A DNA stretch of 64,000 bases from Alphaproteobacteria bacterium US3C007 (GTDB lineage: Bacteria; Pseudomonadota; Alphaproteobacteria; Rhodobacterales; Rhodobacteraceae), in the NCBI GenBank assembly GCA_034423775.1, contig CP139918.1:682001-746000 (forward strand), in the 5' to 3' direction. This document shows positions 27,629-36,515 of the stretch, one piece after another. Both the position numbers and the translations under genes were made by a program. The notes below the pieces were generated by a model that did no database searches, was not told the origin of the DNA, and saw only the letters and a program-made list of their open reading frames with translations. Position 1 is the stretch's first letter, and each line of letters opens with the position of its first letter.

Positions 27629-28693
27629 ATGACCCATTTATGGCTACGCGCCGAACAACGCGCCAATGAACAACGGGTGGCGCTGACGCCAAAAGGCGCG
27701 CAGCACTTGAAAAATATGGGGATGAACATCACGGTTGAGGCATGCGAGAAACGCTGCTTTAGCGTTGATGACTATGCCAGAGCCGGATGCAAAATCGCAG
27801 ATCACGCCAGCTGGCCAGGCGCCCCGCGCGACGCATTCATATTGGGATTAAAAGAATTGCCTCAAAGCAAAGAAGCCTTGCTTCATCGCCATATTATGTT
27901 CGGCCATGCCTACAAAGGCCAACATGCTGGGCAGGCTCTTTTAAACAGGTTCAAAGCCGGGGGCGGGCTTTTGCTGGATCTTGAATATTTGGTTGATACC
28001 AAAAACCGGCGCGTTGCAGCTTTTGGCTATTGGGCTGGTTATGCAGGGGCTGCCGTGGCGCTGAAATGTTGGGCGGCGCAACAGCGCGGCGAGATTTGCC
28101 AAAAGTTAGACGCATATCAAAATAATCAGGCGCTGCTGAATGATCTTCGTCAGACGCTTTCTGGGGTGAAGATGGCCCCCCCCACGGGCTTGGTGATCGG
28201 GGCTTTGGGACGCGTGGGGGCCGGGGTAAGCGATTTATGCGATGCGCTGGGCCTGAAAATCACCAAATGGGATTTAGACGACACGGCAGGACGCGCTGAA
28301 TTTCCACAGATCTTGCAACATTCCATTCTGTTCAATTGTATCTTAGCGCAGCCCGGCGCACCCGTGTTTTTGGATAAGGCCAGCGTGGCGCAACCCCGTT
28401 TGCTGCGCGTGGTGGCAGATATCGCTTGCGACCCAGATAGCGATTACAACCCGCTACCTATTTACACACAGGCCACCGATTGGGACAAACCAGCGCAGCG
28501 GATCGCAAAGACCCCGGTATTAGACGTGATGGCCATCGACAATCTGCCATCGCTTTTACCCCGCGAAAGCTCTGAAGATTTTGCCCAGCAATTGCGGCCC
28601 TATTTAGAGCAGCTCTTGGCAGAAAACTCAGATGAAAATAGCGTTTGGAGCCGTGCCGAAACGACATATCGCCACCATATTGCACAGCTTTAG
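27629..28693 (+). CDS. Saccharopine dehydrogenase (NAD+, L-lysine-forming) LYS1-like
   Basis: 354 residues. The start WLRAEQRANEQRVALTP, the KELPQ and FGHAYKGQ segments holding the conserved Lys and His, a Rossmann region (VIGALGRVGAGVSDLCDALG) and the C-terminal CDPDSDYNPLPIY match the LYS1/alanine dehydrogenase-like family. In fungi LYS1 is the last step of lysine synthesis; in alphaproteobacteria its direction and substrate are unclear. Probably cotranscribed with the upstream phosphatase-like gene. Confidence 0.88.
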   Translation: MTHLWLRAEQRANEQRVALTPKGAQHLKNMGMNITVEACEKRCFSVDDYARAGCKIADHASWPGAPRDAFILGLKELPQSKEALLHRHIMFGHAYKGQHAGQALLNRFKAGGGLLLDLEYLVDTKNRRVAAFGYWAGYAGAAVALKCWAAQQRGEICQKLDAYQNNQALLNDLRQTLSGVKMAPPTGLVIGALGRVGAGVSDLCDALGLKITKWDLDDTAGRAEFPQILQHSILFNCILAQPGAPVFLDKASVAQPRLLRVVADIACDPDSDYNPLPIYTQATDWDKPAQRIAKTPVLDVMAIDNLPSLLPRESSEDFAQQLRPYLEQLLAENSDENSVWSRAETTYRHHIAQL

Positions 28694-28834
28694 CACGCGA
28701 CACTAGAAGGCTTCCCCAGATTGAGCCTACAAAGTCTGCAAGATTGCTTGAAGGGCCCCGGCGATCAAGAAAGACATCGCGCATAACGCAGCCCATATTC
28801 GTCTACTGGTGCGGCTTAAGCACAAAGTCTCTGG

Positions 28835-29563
28835 CTAAAAAAGCCGGTAATACAGCCAGTCTGGCAGAAAATTTGCTGCGCGGAACAGTAGGCTAAAGAA
28901 GGTTGGAAAACTCTTTTTAAACCGGTGGCTCTGCATATGGGACAACATGATCTTAGCAGCCTGCTCCGGCGGCATAATATAAGGCATGTTAAACTTATTT
29001 TTATCGGTCAGGCGGGTTTTGATAAATCCAGGATTTGCCAATTGGACGCACACACCGCTCTGCCTGAGATCGCAATAAAGCGATTCAGCCAAGGTCATCA
29101 CGCCCGCCTTTGACGCATTATATCCAATCGCGCTTGGCAATCCGCGAAACCCGCCAATACTGCCGGTAATCACAATATGCCCGCTATCCTTGGCAACAAA
29201 TTGCGGCACAACTTGCCCCAAAACCCGAGCCGCGCCAGTGAAGTTAACATCACACATCGCAATGGTCTGTTCGACATGCCAAGCTTGCGCCGCAAAGGGC
29301 CAATACACGCCCGCCAAATAGACCAAACCATCCAGTGACCCTGCAGAATGAGCTGCGCGCTCAACGCTGTCCATATCACGCACATCAATTGGAACCACCT
29401 CGGCCTGCCCGGGCAAGCTTTCCGCCAGTGCATGCAACGCCTCTTCGTTGCGCGCCGATAAAATCAAATCTGCGCCGGCAGCGCTGAGCTCATGCGCTAA
29501 AGCGGCGCCCAAGCCTTCGCTCGCACCAATCAGCCAATACCGCTTAGATTTAAAATCTCTCAT
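28835..29563 (-). CDS. Short-chain dehydrogenase/reductase
   Basis: 242 residues. N-terminal LIGASEGLGAALAHELS cofactor loop, catalytic Ser in ITGSIGGFRG, and Tyr/Lys in GYNASKAGV. Hydrophobic C-terminus (FFSLLFRAANFLPDWLYYRLF) may touch the membrane. Last gene of a leftward set FAD oxidoreductase-DUF1365-MFS-SDR; ATG overlaps the MFS stop by 4 bp. Substrate unknown; the company suggests a lipid or aldehyde. Confidence 0.9.
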   Translation of the reverse strand: MRDFKSKRYWLIGASEGLGAALAHELSAAGADLILSARNEEALHALAESLPGQAEVVPIDVRDMDSVERAAHSAGSLDGLVYLAGVYWPFAAQAWHVEQTIAMCDVNFTGAARVLGQVVPQFVAKDSGHIVITGSIGGFRGLPSAIGYNASKAGVMTLAESLYCDLRQSGVCVQLANPGFIKTRLTDKNKFNMPYIMPPEQAAKIMLSHMQSHRFKKSFPTFFSLLFRAANFLPDWLYYRLF

Positions 29564-30792
29564 TTTCTATGCCCTTGCATCGGCAATCGCACCAATGCCA
29601 CTATTGCCAAAATCTTGAGGAGACAGGGCAAAAGCGCATACCCCGCTGATAAAGCAGTTAGTCCCTTTTGTGCATTTGTCAGCCCCGGTTGATACCCAAA
29701 CCATTCAAGCAGTGGCAAAACCAGCACCGCGGCAAAGGCCAATGTCATTTTGGACACAAAATTCCAAAGCCCAAACCCAATCTCTGCACCGTCAGAACGT
29801 TTTGCCAAATGGCTTGCAAAAAGCGCCGGTAGCAGCGTCATATCCGCCCCCAGCGCCGCACCGCTTACCAGCGAGATAAGCGCAAAGGCAAGAATTTGAC
29901 CCTCCTGCAAAAAATAAGCGTAAAAAAAACCTACAATCGCCGCGCTCATCGCCAGAAGCAAAACTTGCTTTGGCCCAAAATGCGCTGCCAAATAAGTCCA
30001 AATGGGGGCTGAGACAGCCGCAGCCAAAAAGAATAGGATCAATAACGCTCCGGCCCAATCTGCCGCCCCCAACCGGCTTTCCACATAGAATAAAAATAAA
30101 GTCGAGCTCACCGCCACGGGCGCAGAGTTCAACATCGCAAGCAGCAGAAAATGGCGCAATTGGCGATCTGAGAGAACCATGGCTATACCAACCGGCGCCG
30201 GTGCCTGCGCCATGGGATGCCAATATCCCCGCATTAAAATGCCTGCCATCAGGCAAAGGCCGCAAAAGCCCATAGCAAAGGCCGCAAAGGGCTGAGCTGA
30301 GAAATTGAGCAAGAGCGTTGGAGCAATCGCAGCAACGCATATGCCCAATAAACTGCCCGTTTCGCGCCAGCGTGCAAGGCGCAGCTGGCCCTCTGCCCCG
30401 AACGCGTGCACGCCATTTGCATAAAAGCGAATGCTTAGAAAGCTGAACGCCGAAAAAACCATTGCCAAACAGAGGCTAAACCAAATGATTGCGGAAAACG
30501 GCGGCGCAAGCGCAAAGAGGCCCAGCATCCCCAATCCCAAAAGTAAAATTGAGGCATAAATTGGCCATTGGCCCCGCTCTCGGCTGCGCTGCGCCAAAGC
30601 TGCCAGAATGGGATCTTGAACAAAATCCAAGGATCGCAGCGCAAATAAGGCCAACCCCAGCGTGCTTAGACTTACGCCATATTGATCAACAAAATATTTA
30701 GGAGCATGAATATAGATCGGCAATCCTGCCGCGCCCAACATCATGGCGAACACGCCATATGATGAAAAGACACCAAGCCGGCGCCCCGGCAC
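29560..30792 (-). CDS. MFS transporter (MelB/GPH-like)
   Basis: About 410 residues with roughly 12 hydrophobic segments. The motif KYFVDQYGVSLSTLG followed by RSLDFVQDPILAAL is the GPH/MelB-like signature. Start chosen at the GTG (30792), which overlaps the DUF1365 stop as TAGTG; an upstream in-frame start at 30852 would overlap that gene by 61 bp. Substrate unknown. Same gene neighbourhood as in the RpoE/ChrR-controlled cluster of Rhodobacter relatives. Confidence 0.85.
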   Translation of the reverse strand: MPGRRLGVFSSYGVFAMMLGAAGLPIYIHAPKYFVDQYGVSLSTLGLALFALRSLDFVQDPILAALAQRSRERGQWPIYASILLLGLGMLGLFALAPPFSAIIWFSLCLAMVFSAFSFLSIRFYANGVHAFGAEGQLRLARWRETGSLLGICVAAIAPTLLLNFSAQPFAAFAMGFCGLCLMAGILMRGYWHPMAQAPAPVGIAMVLSDRQLRHFLLLAMLNSAPVAVSSTLFLFYVESRLGAADWAGALLILFFLAAAVSAPIWTYLAAHFGPKQVLLLAMSAAIVGFFYAYFLQEGQILAFALISLVSGAALGADMTLLPALFASHLAKRSDGAEIGFGLWNFVSKMTLAFAAVLVLPLLEWFGYQPGLTNAQKGLTALSAGYALLPCLLKILAIVALVRLPMQGHRK

Positions 30793-31544
30793 TATGAAAT
30801 CTCGGCTTTTGGCGGCGTCGGACGCGGGCGGTATTTCGCGCCTTTCCACCACAGCCGCAACGCCTGAAGATGGATCAGCCCCAGCACCCGCCGCGATCCA
30901 AATGGCCGGCGCAGCAAAGCGCCTAAAATGGAAAAATTGCTTAATGCGCGGCGCGGGCCGGTTAACGTGGCCATCACGCCGCCCTGTGGCATTTGTAAAT
31001 CAATCCATATCCCAATTTTTTCCGGACGAATATCAAAGCGAAATTCATAAGCCCCTTGTATGGGTTGAAAGGGTGAGACATGAAAAATTTTATCCGCTTT
31101 CAAACGATCACTGGGCTGTATTGGCCTTAAATCCGTATGTTTACACAGATAAGAATGACGATCTCCAAACGTGTTGGTTACCTCCGCGATCACTAAAAAC
31201 AATCGATCTTGCGCGTCATAACACAGCCAGAAGCTGACCGGATTAAAGACATGCCCAAATATCCTAGGTTGCGCGAGAAGCAAAATTTTACCCGGCAGCT
31301 CAATATTATATCCAGCAGCCACATCACGCACCCACGCCGCACCTCGGCCATCCCCTACAGGGCCGCCATGATCGCTTCCATAAAGCCCAAAAAGCCACCC
31401 GCTATCACGCTTGAAAATCCCTTTTTTGGGGGGGGCGTTCTCTATATCAAGGCAAAGATAATCGATGCTATAGCGAAACGCATTTTTGAGATCGCCTTTA
31501 CGCCCATGCCACGTACTGCCTCTGATATGCTCAATCGCGCTCAT
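30792..31544 (-). CDS. DUF1365 family protein
   Basis: 250 residues. Starts AIEHIRGSTWHGRKGDLKNAFRYSIDYL, typical of DUF1365, with ILLLAQPRIFGHVFNPVSFWLCYD in the middle. DUF1365 genes usually accompany an FAD-dependent oxidoreductase and a cyclopropane-fatty-acid-synthase-like gene and are linked to fatty-acid modification. Here the oxidoreductase is upstream with a 4-bp overlap, and no methyltransferase is present. Confidence 0.9.
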   Translation of the reverse strand: MSAIEHIRGSTWHGRKGDLKNAFRYSIDYLCLDIENAPPKKGIFKRDSGWLFGLYGSDHGGPVGDGRGAAWVRDVAAGYNIELPGKILLLAQPRIFGHVFNPVSFWLCYDAQDRLFLVIAEVTNTFGDRHSYLCKHTDLRPIQPSDRLKADKIFHVSPFQPIQGAYEFRFDIRPEKIGIWIDLQMPQGGVMATLTGPRRALSNFSILGALLRRPFGSRRVLGLIHLQALRLWWKGAKYRPRPTPPKAEIS

Positions 31545-32839
31545 TCTGCCGCAACGGCAAGCGCTGATTTCAAAATGATAGATTGGGCGACGTCCAAGCC
31601 GCTTGACAGACCATCTTCATGAAACCCGTTTTTCATCCAAGCCCCGCAAAACCACGTGCGATTGGTTCCGTTGCGCGTAGCAATTTTTTCCTGCGCGGCA
31701 AGCGCGTGTAAATCGTAAACCGGATGGCGCAGGGTCACCTGGTCGTAAATCTTATCTTCGCGAATAGGCCGTGTTGAATTCAATGTCACAAAATGCGGAT
31801 CATCCAACGGGATAGGCTGCAGCGAGTTCATCCAATATGTCAGGTCAATCTGGTCTGATGTTTTATCTTCGGTTTCTGTGTAAACCCAACTCGACCAGCA
31901 GGCCCTGCGCTTTGGCATTATGCGTTCATCGCAATGCAATGTGATGTTGTTTGGCTGGTATTTCACCGCGCCCAACGCCTGAGCCTCAAAAGCGCTTGGA
32001 TCCTCCAAAAGGCGCAGGCTGTCATCGCTATGCGTGGCAAAGACCACCTCGTCAAAATACTCGGGAGGGTGCCCAGCGCTGCGGATTTCAACCTGCCGGT
32101 CATGGCGGATCACCGATGATACCGGTGTTTTGACGCGCACCGCCACGCCGCGATCCACCAAAGCGACCTCAAGACGCTGAACATATTCCTGAGATCCCCC
32201 TTGAACAGTGTACCATTGATGCTGGCCTGTATGGCTTAACAACGCATGGTTTTCAAAAAATTGCAGCATCGCGCGAGCTGGAAAATCCAAAATTTTCTCA
32301 GTTGGTGTTGACCAAATGGCGCCAGAGAGCGGTAAAAGATAGTAATCGCGAAACCAAGGGCCTGACCCGAGCCGTTGCAAAAACTCTGAAATTGTCATTG
32401 TGGGATCCTGCGCAAGCTCCAAACCACGCGCATTGAATTTTAAAATGTCGCGCAACATGCGCAGGAAGTTCGGATTTGCTAAGTTGCGCTTTTGCGCAAA
32501 GATTGCGCTGAAATTGGCCAAACCATATTCGATGCGCCCGCCGCGCAATGATGCTCCAAAGCTCATATTGCTTTTGACCACCGGCACGTTCAGAGCATCA
32601 AAAAGATCTGCCATATTGGGATAATTGGCATAATTGAAAACGATGAACCCTGTATCCACAGGCTGAGTGCCAGCTTTGCCCGCAAGCACCGTGCGCGCAT
32701 GCCCCCCGAGCCGCGGCGCAGCCTCATAAAGCGTTACATTCTGCGAGTCAGACAAGGCATACGCGGCGCCCATGCCCGAAATTCCGCCGCCAATCACTGC
32801 TATTCGCGGCCCGTTTAGGCCCTGCGGCGCAATAGTCAT
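31541..32839 (-). CDS. FAD-dependent oxidoreductase (amine oxidase-like, fatty-acid modification cluster)
   Basis: 432 residues. N-terminal dinucleotide motif IAVIGGGISGMGAAYAL and the ARTVLAGKAGTQPVDTGFIVFN segment typical of the flavoproteins next to DUF1365. In Rhodobacter relatives such genes belong to the RpoE response and to synthesis of modified (furan-type) fatty acids; assignment to that path here is inference. First gene of the leftward operon with GGAGAG before its ATG, behind a promoter-like element (32863-32892) facing leftward. Confidence 0.9.
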   Translation of the reverse strand: MTIAPQGLNGPRIAVIGGGISGMGAAYALSDSQNVTLYEAAPRLGGHARTVLAGKAGTQPVDTGFIVFNYANYPNMADLFDALNVPVVKSNMSFGASLRGGRIEYGLANFSAIFAQKRNLANPNFLRMLRDILKFNARGLELAQDPTMTISEFLQRLGSGPWFRDYYLLPLSGAIWSTPTEKILDFPARAMLQFFENHALLSHTGQHQWYTVQGGSQEYVQRLEVALVDRGVAVRVKTPVSSVIRHDRQVEIRSAGHPPEYFDEVVFATHSDDSLRLLEDPSAFEAQALGAVKYQPNNITLHCDERIMPKRRACWSSWVYTETEDKTSDQIDLTYWMNSLQPIPLDDPHFVTLNSTRPIREDKIYDQVTLRHPVYDLHALAAQEKIATRNGTNRTWFCGAWMKNGFHEDGLSSGLDVAQSIILKSALAVAAE

Positions 32840-32862
32840 TCGTCTCTCCGATATCTTTTAAA

Positions 32863-32892
32863 TATCTACGTGCAGGTTTTTGACTTGGATGA
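32863..32892 (-). promoter_or_regulatory. Candidate RpoE (ECF) promoter, leftward
   Basis: On the minus strand: -35 TCATCC (32892-32887), 18-bp spacer, -10 TAGATA (32868-32863), about 25 bp before the FAD oxidoreductase ATG. One mismatch from the TGATCC -35 reported for RpoE/ChrR systems. Confidence 0.5.
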
Positions 32893-32913
32893 AAAGTAAA
32901 TTCGATAAATATG

Positions 32914-32943
32914 TGATCCGGTTTGCGCCATGCGCCGTAGCAG
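32914..32943 (+). promoter_or_regulatory. Candidate RpoE (ECF) autoregulatory promoter, rightward
   Basis: -35 TGATCC (32914-32919), 18-bp spacer, then TAGCAG (32938-32943). The -35 is an exact match to the TGATCC of RpoE/ChrR promoters. It would place the transcript start near 32950, about 110 bp before the preferred rpoE start. Confidence 0.6.
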
Positions 32944-33062
32944 TCTATGTGGATATGCGGCAAAATAGCGTTGCGGGCTTTGAAGGCTCGCCAGATGTTT
33001 TCTCTTATGATAGCGAGAGAGACAACAATGACGCTATTTCAGCGCCTCGAAAGGCATCAAAT

Positions 33063-33617
33063 TTGTCGGATCGTCCGCAGAAAAATGTATCAAACAAATG
33101 GTCGCACGATTTGGTAGCGGTTGGCGAAAGCCAAAATACGGCTGCTTTCGAGCGTCTTTTCAACGAATTTGCTCCGCGCATCAAAGCATTTTTGATAAAG
33201 TCTGGCAGTGATCACGCCTCTGCGGAAGAGCATGCGCAAGAGGCGATGGCAACCGTATGGCGCAAGGCGCATATGTTTGATCCCAGCAGGGCCAGCGCCG
33301 CGACGTGGATGTTCACGATCGCGCGCAACAAAAAAATCGATGCAATTAGGAAGCAGCGCCGCCCCGAACCAGAAGATATTGGCTGGGGTCCAGAACATGA
33401 GCCAGACCAAGAAGACGTGATTGGTCTTCAGCAGGAAAGTGAAAAACTGGGCAATGCGATCGAGCAGTTGCCAGAGAAGCAGCGTTTGCTTCTGGAACGC
33501 GCATATTTTGCAGATATGTCGCATAGCGAAATAGCAGATGTAACAGGTCTTCCCCTTGGCACAATCAAATCGCGAATTAGATTAGCCCTTGAGCGGTTGC
33601 GCCATTCTATGACATGA
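33063..33617 (+). CDS. rpoE: ECF sigma factor RpoE (ChrR-controlled, TTG start)
   Basis: 184 residues. Sigma-2 region AEEHAQEAMATVWRKAHMFD and sigma-4 region LPLGTIKSRIRLALERLR are clear. In Rhodobacter this sigma factor directs the singlet-oxygen response. The frame is open back to 32880, but that part is upstream of or overlaps the predicted promoter and is not ECF-like. The TTG at 33063 has AAAGG about 8 bases before it and gives a normal length. Coupled by ATGA to chrR, which encodes its anti-sigma factor. Confidence 0.88.
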   Translation: MSDRPQKNVSNKWSHDLVAVGESQNTAAFERLFNEFAPRIKAFLIKSGSDHASAEEHAQEAMATVWRKAHMFDPSRASAATWMFTIARNKKIDAIRKQRRPEPEDIGWGPEHEPDQEDVIGLQQESEKLGNAIEQLPEKQRLLLERAYFADMSHSEIADVTGLPLGTIKSRIRLALERLRHSMT

Positions 33618-34276
33618 GAAATGAAAACAAAATGACGAAGATTAAACACCACCTAACCGAAGAATTGATGATCGCTTATGCGTCGGGCAATTTGGCAGAA
33701 AGTTTTTCGGTGGCTGTGGCTACGCATATTTCGCTCTGCGACCAGTGCCGGGCCGCCTTGGAAAGCTATAACGCCATAGGCGGGGCGCTGCTGGAGGATA
33801 CAGAAGGCGCGGCGCTCTCGTCGGATGCCTTGGCAAAGACGATGGCGCTGATCGAACAGCATCCGCCCGAAGAAAAGTTGCAAGCCGCCAAGGTCTCAAA
33901 CGTGCCGGCGCCTTTGGCAGATTACATCGGAACTGATCTTGATGCGATCAAATGGCAACCGATCGGAATGGGCGTCAAACAATCTGTTCTGGAAACCACT
34001 GGTGCGGGCAGCGCGCGGTTGCTTTACATTCCGCCGGGCACGGCCGTCCCCAATCATAGCCATAGCGGCTTAGAGCTGACATTGGTGCTTCAAGGCGCGT
34101 TTGCGGATGAGACTGATTATTTCAGTAGGGGTGATATCGAAGTGGCCACCAGCGATGTCAGCCATACGCCGGTTGCAGCTGATGGGACCAGTTGTATCTG
34201 CCTGGCCGTGACCGAGGCGCCTTTAAAATTTACCGGATTGCTGCATAAATTGATGCAACCGCTTCTAAAGATCTAA
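33614..34276 (+). CDS. chrR: Zinc-binding anti-sigma factor ChrR
   Basis: 220 residues, or 214 if the ATG at 33632 is used, which fits the known family length better. N-terminal zinc anti-sigma domain with His and HISLCDQC (H-x3-C-x2-C) and a C-terminal cupin with PNHSHSGLELTLVLQG. It holds RpoE inactive until singlet oxygen or related oxidants act. ATGA overlap with rpoE. The 3' end overlaps the convergent phosphatase gene by 12 bp. Confidence 0.92.
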   Translation: MRNENKMTKIKHHLTEELMIAYASGNLAESFSVAVATHISLCDQCRAALESYNAIGGALLEDTEGAALSSDALAKTMALIEQHPPEEKLQAAKVSNVPAPLADYIGTDLDAIKWQPIGMGVKQSVLETTGAGSARLLYIPPGTAVPNHSHSGLELTLVLQGAFADETDYFSRGDIEVATSDVSHTPVAADGTSCICLAVTEAPLKFTGLLHKLMQPLLKI

Positions 34277-35044
34277 AGCGTCTTTAAACTGCTGATGTAG
34301 CGGCGGACTTGCGACCAAAACACCGGATGATGTTACCTCTGAGCGATTAAAAGAAAGCGGGTTGCCCGCTTTGTCACTGACGCGGGCTCCTGCTTCTGCG
34401 GCTATGAGAGCTCCGGCGCAAATATCCCAATCCCAAGTGTCACGCAGCGTGATCATTGCGTCAAACTCCCCCTGTGCGACCAACGCCATGCGATACGCCA
34501 ATGATGGCTTGTGCCGCCGCTGCAGGCCCGCCGGCAGCGGAAGGCGCCAATTCTGTGCGTCCAAAGCAGGTTTTGCGGCCAGCACGGTGGCCTCGTCAAG
34601 CTGCCTGCAATCAGAGACGTTGATCGCTTGCTGATTGAGAAACGCGCCTGACCCTTGTTCTGCATAATAGGTCAAACCTAGCATAGGCAGGGCAATCACC
34701 GCAGCGGTGACATTAGATCCAGTGGTGATGGCCAATGAATGCGCCCATGTCTTTTCACCTGCGATAAAACTTCGCGTCCCATCGATCGGATCAATCACGA
34801 AGCAATGCTCTGCACCGAGACGCTTTTGATCATCTTCCGTTTCCTCAGACAGCCAACCATAATTTGGCCGCGCCGACCCAAGCATATCAAATAGCATAGC
34901 ATTAACCGCTAAATCCGCTTCGGTAACGGGCCCAGAGTGATCAGGCTTTTCCCAAGCTTGGGCGCCATTTCGGGCATAGCGCTGCGCAATTTCACCCGCT
35001 TTTTGCGCAGCCGCCAGCAAAAGCTGAAGATCAACCCCCGGCAA
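34265..35044 (-). CDS. Inositol monophosphatase family protein, CysQ-like 3'(2'),5'-bisphosphate nucleotidase
   Basis: 259 residues. Metal and substrate motifs are present: DPIDGTRSFIAG near the middle and WDWDICAGALIAAEAG in the C-terminal half, with Glu in WLSEETEDD. Hydrolyses a phosphomonoester with Mg2+. CysQ (PAP recycling) is the commonest role for this length and sequence type; histidinol phosphatase or inositol phosphatase remain possible. Overlaps the upstream pmbA by 14 bp, so the two share a transcript. Confidence 0.85.
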   Translation of the reverse strand: MPGVDLQLLLAAAQKAGEIAQRYARNGAQAWEKPDHSGPVTEADLAVNAMLFDMLGSARPNYGWLSEETEDDQKRLGAEHCFVIDPIDGTRSFIAGEKTWAHSLAITTGSNVTAAVIALPMLGLTYYAEQGSGAFLNQQAINVSDCRQLDEATVLAAKPALDAQNWRLPLPAGLQRRHKPSLAYRMALVAQGEFDAMITLRDTWDWDICAGALIAAEAGARVSDKAGNPLSFNRSEVTSSGVLVASPPLHQQFKDALDL

Positions 35045-36386
35045 TAGTCATTCCATCAATCAACAGGGAAGGAACGCGTCGAGACAGATGCGCGCGCGCA
35101 TCATTAGCGGCGATGAAGCCGCGCAGCATGTCGCGTAAATTGCCCGCGATCGTGCATTCGCTCACCGGATGACTGATCACACCATTTTCCACCCAAACGC
35201 CAGCGGCGCCGCGCGAATAATCACCAGTATTAGGGTTGATGGTGGACCCAATCATTGACGTGACCAGCAAGCCTTTGCCCATATCGCGGATCAAATCGGC
35301 CTGAGTATGCAGCCCTGGCATCAAGGTGATATTCCAATTGCTCGGACTGGGGGGCGAGCTGACTCCACGCGACGCATTGCCCGTGGGCGGCATCGATAAA
35401 TGCCGCGCAGAAGCCAGATCTAAGGTCCACCCGGTTAGCACCCCATTTTCAACAAGAGCGCGCCGCTGCGTCGGCAAGCCTTCCCCGTCAAAGGGGCGCG
35501 ATCCCGCCACGCGCGGGCGATGCGGATCTTCGATCAGCTGCGTCCCATCTGGAAACACTTGTTGACCCAAGCCCTCCAGCAACCAAGACGAGCCGCGCGC
35601 CACAGAGGCGCCATTGATAGCGCCCAAAAAATGCCCGATCAGGCTGGAGGCAACGCGCTCATCGAACAAAACGGGAAACTGCCCAGTGGGCGGCTTTGAT
35701 GGCTTAAGCCGGGCCACGGCCCGCGCGCCGGCATTTGCCCCAATTTCAGCTGGATCGGTCAGATCTTCTTGAAAAATACGGTTGTCAAAATCATAGTCAC
35801 GTTCCATCTGCAGACCGGTACCAGCAATCGCCACGCAGGAAATTGACCGGCTGCTGCGCTGATACCCGCCCGCAAAGCCAGCGCTGGTTTGAAAATGAAC
35901 CTGGCCAGAGCCGTAAGAGGCCGAGGCCGCATCTACCTGTTCAATCCCCGCCACACGCAGCGCTGCAGCTTCAGCCGCAAGCGCATCTGCCTCTAATGCG
36001 GCAGCAGAGGGTTCCGGCTGCGCGTCATAAAGTTCAAGTTCCTCTATATTCCAATCCATGGCCAGCTGTTCGGGCGCCGCCAGCCCCGCATAGGGATCAT
36101 CCGGGGCTTCTTTGGCCATGGCCACGGCCCGCTCGGCCATGGTGCTCAGCGTGTCATCGCGCAGATCAGATCCAGAGACCACCGCCTGCCGTTGACCTAT
36201 GAAGACCCGCAGCCCCAAATCCATTGCTTCGGATCGCTCGGCCTGCTCTAAAACGCCCGAGCGCACATTGATCTCGATCGCGCTGCCCATGCTGGCCAAA
36301 GCATCCGCCGCATCAGCCCCAGCAAGCCGCGCTGCACTAAGCAGCTTTTCAGTGAATTCTGGCAAAGAGGTAGATTGGCCCGACAT
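35031..36386 (-). CDS. pmbA: TldD/PmbA-family metalloprotease subunit PmbA
   Basis: 451 residues. PmbA/TldE-like protein with GSARGSSW-like segment (NGASVARGSSWLLEG), RDMGKGLLVTSMIGSTINPNTGDYSRGAAG, as in PmbA, which together with TldD processes peptides such as toxins and antitoxins. The ATG at 36386 with GGGGTG upstream is preferred over a TTG 12 bp earlier. No tldD in the window. Confidence 0.92.
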   Translation of the reverse strand: MSGQSTSLPEFTEKLLSAARLAGADAADALASMGSAIEINVRSGVLEQAERSEAMDLGLRVFIGQRQAVVSGSDLRDDTLSTMAERAVAMAKEAPDDPYAGLAAPEQLAMDWNIEELELYDAQPEPSAAALEADALAAEAAALRVAGIEQVDAASASYGSGQVHFQTSAGFAGGYQRSSRSISCVAIAGTGLQMERDYDFDNRIFQEDLTDPAEIGANAGARAVARLKPSKPPTGQFPVLFDERVASSLIGHFLGAINGASVARGSSWLLEGLGQQVFPDGTQLIEDPHRPRVAGSRPFDGEGLPTQRRALVENGVLTGWTLDLASARHLSMPPTGNASRGVSSPPSPSNWNITLMPGLHTQADLIRDMGKGLLVTSMIGSTINPNTGDYSRGAAGVWVENGVISHPVSECTIAGNLRDMLRGFIAANDARAHLSRRVPSLLIDGMTIAGG

Positions 36387-36515
36387 GACACCCCGCAAAA
36401 TTAGTTTCTACACAGGTAGTGAACCCACCCAAACAAGGCAAGCTTCCATTGCAGATGCTGCTGGTTTTTGTGTAGCCTTGGCGGCAGAGTGCAGCGAAAT
36501 AGGATAAACAAGATA

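Noticed and set aside
33028..33117. 29-codon frame starting at the ATG at 33028 as an alternative rpoE start
   Set aside because: It is out of frame with the sigma factor and ends after 29 codons; the in-frame TTG at 33063 is better.
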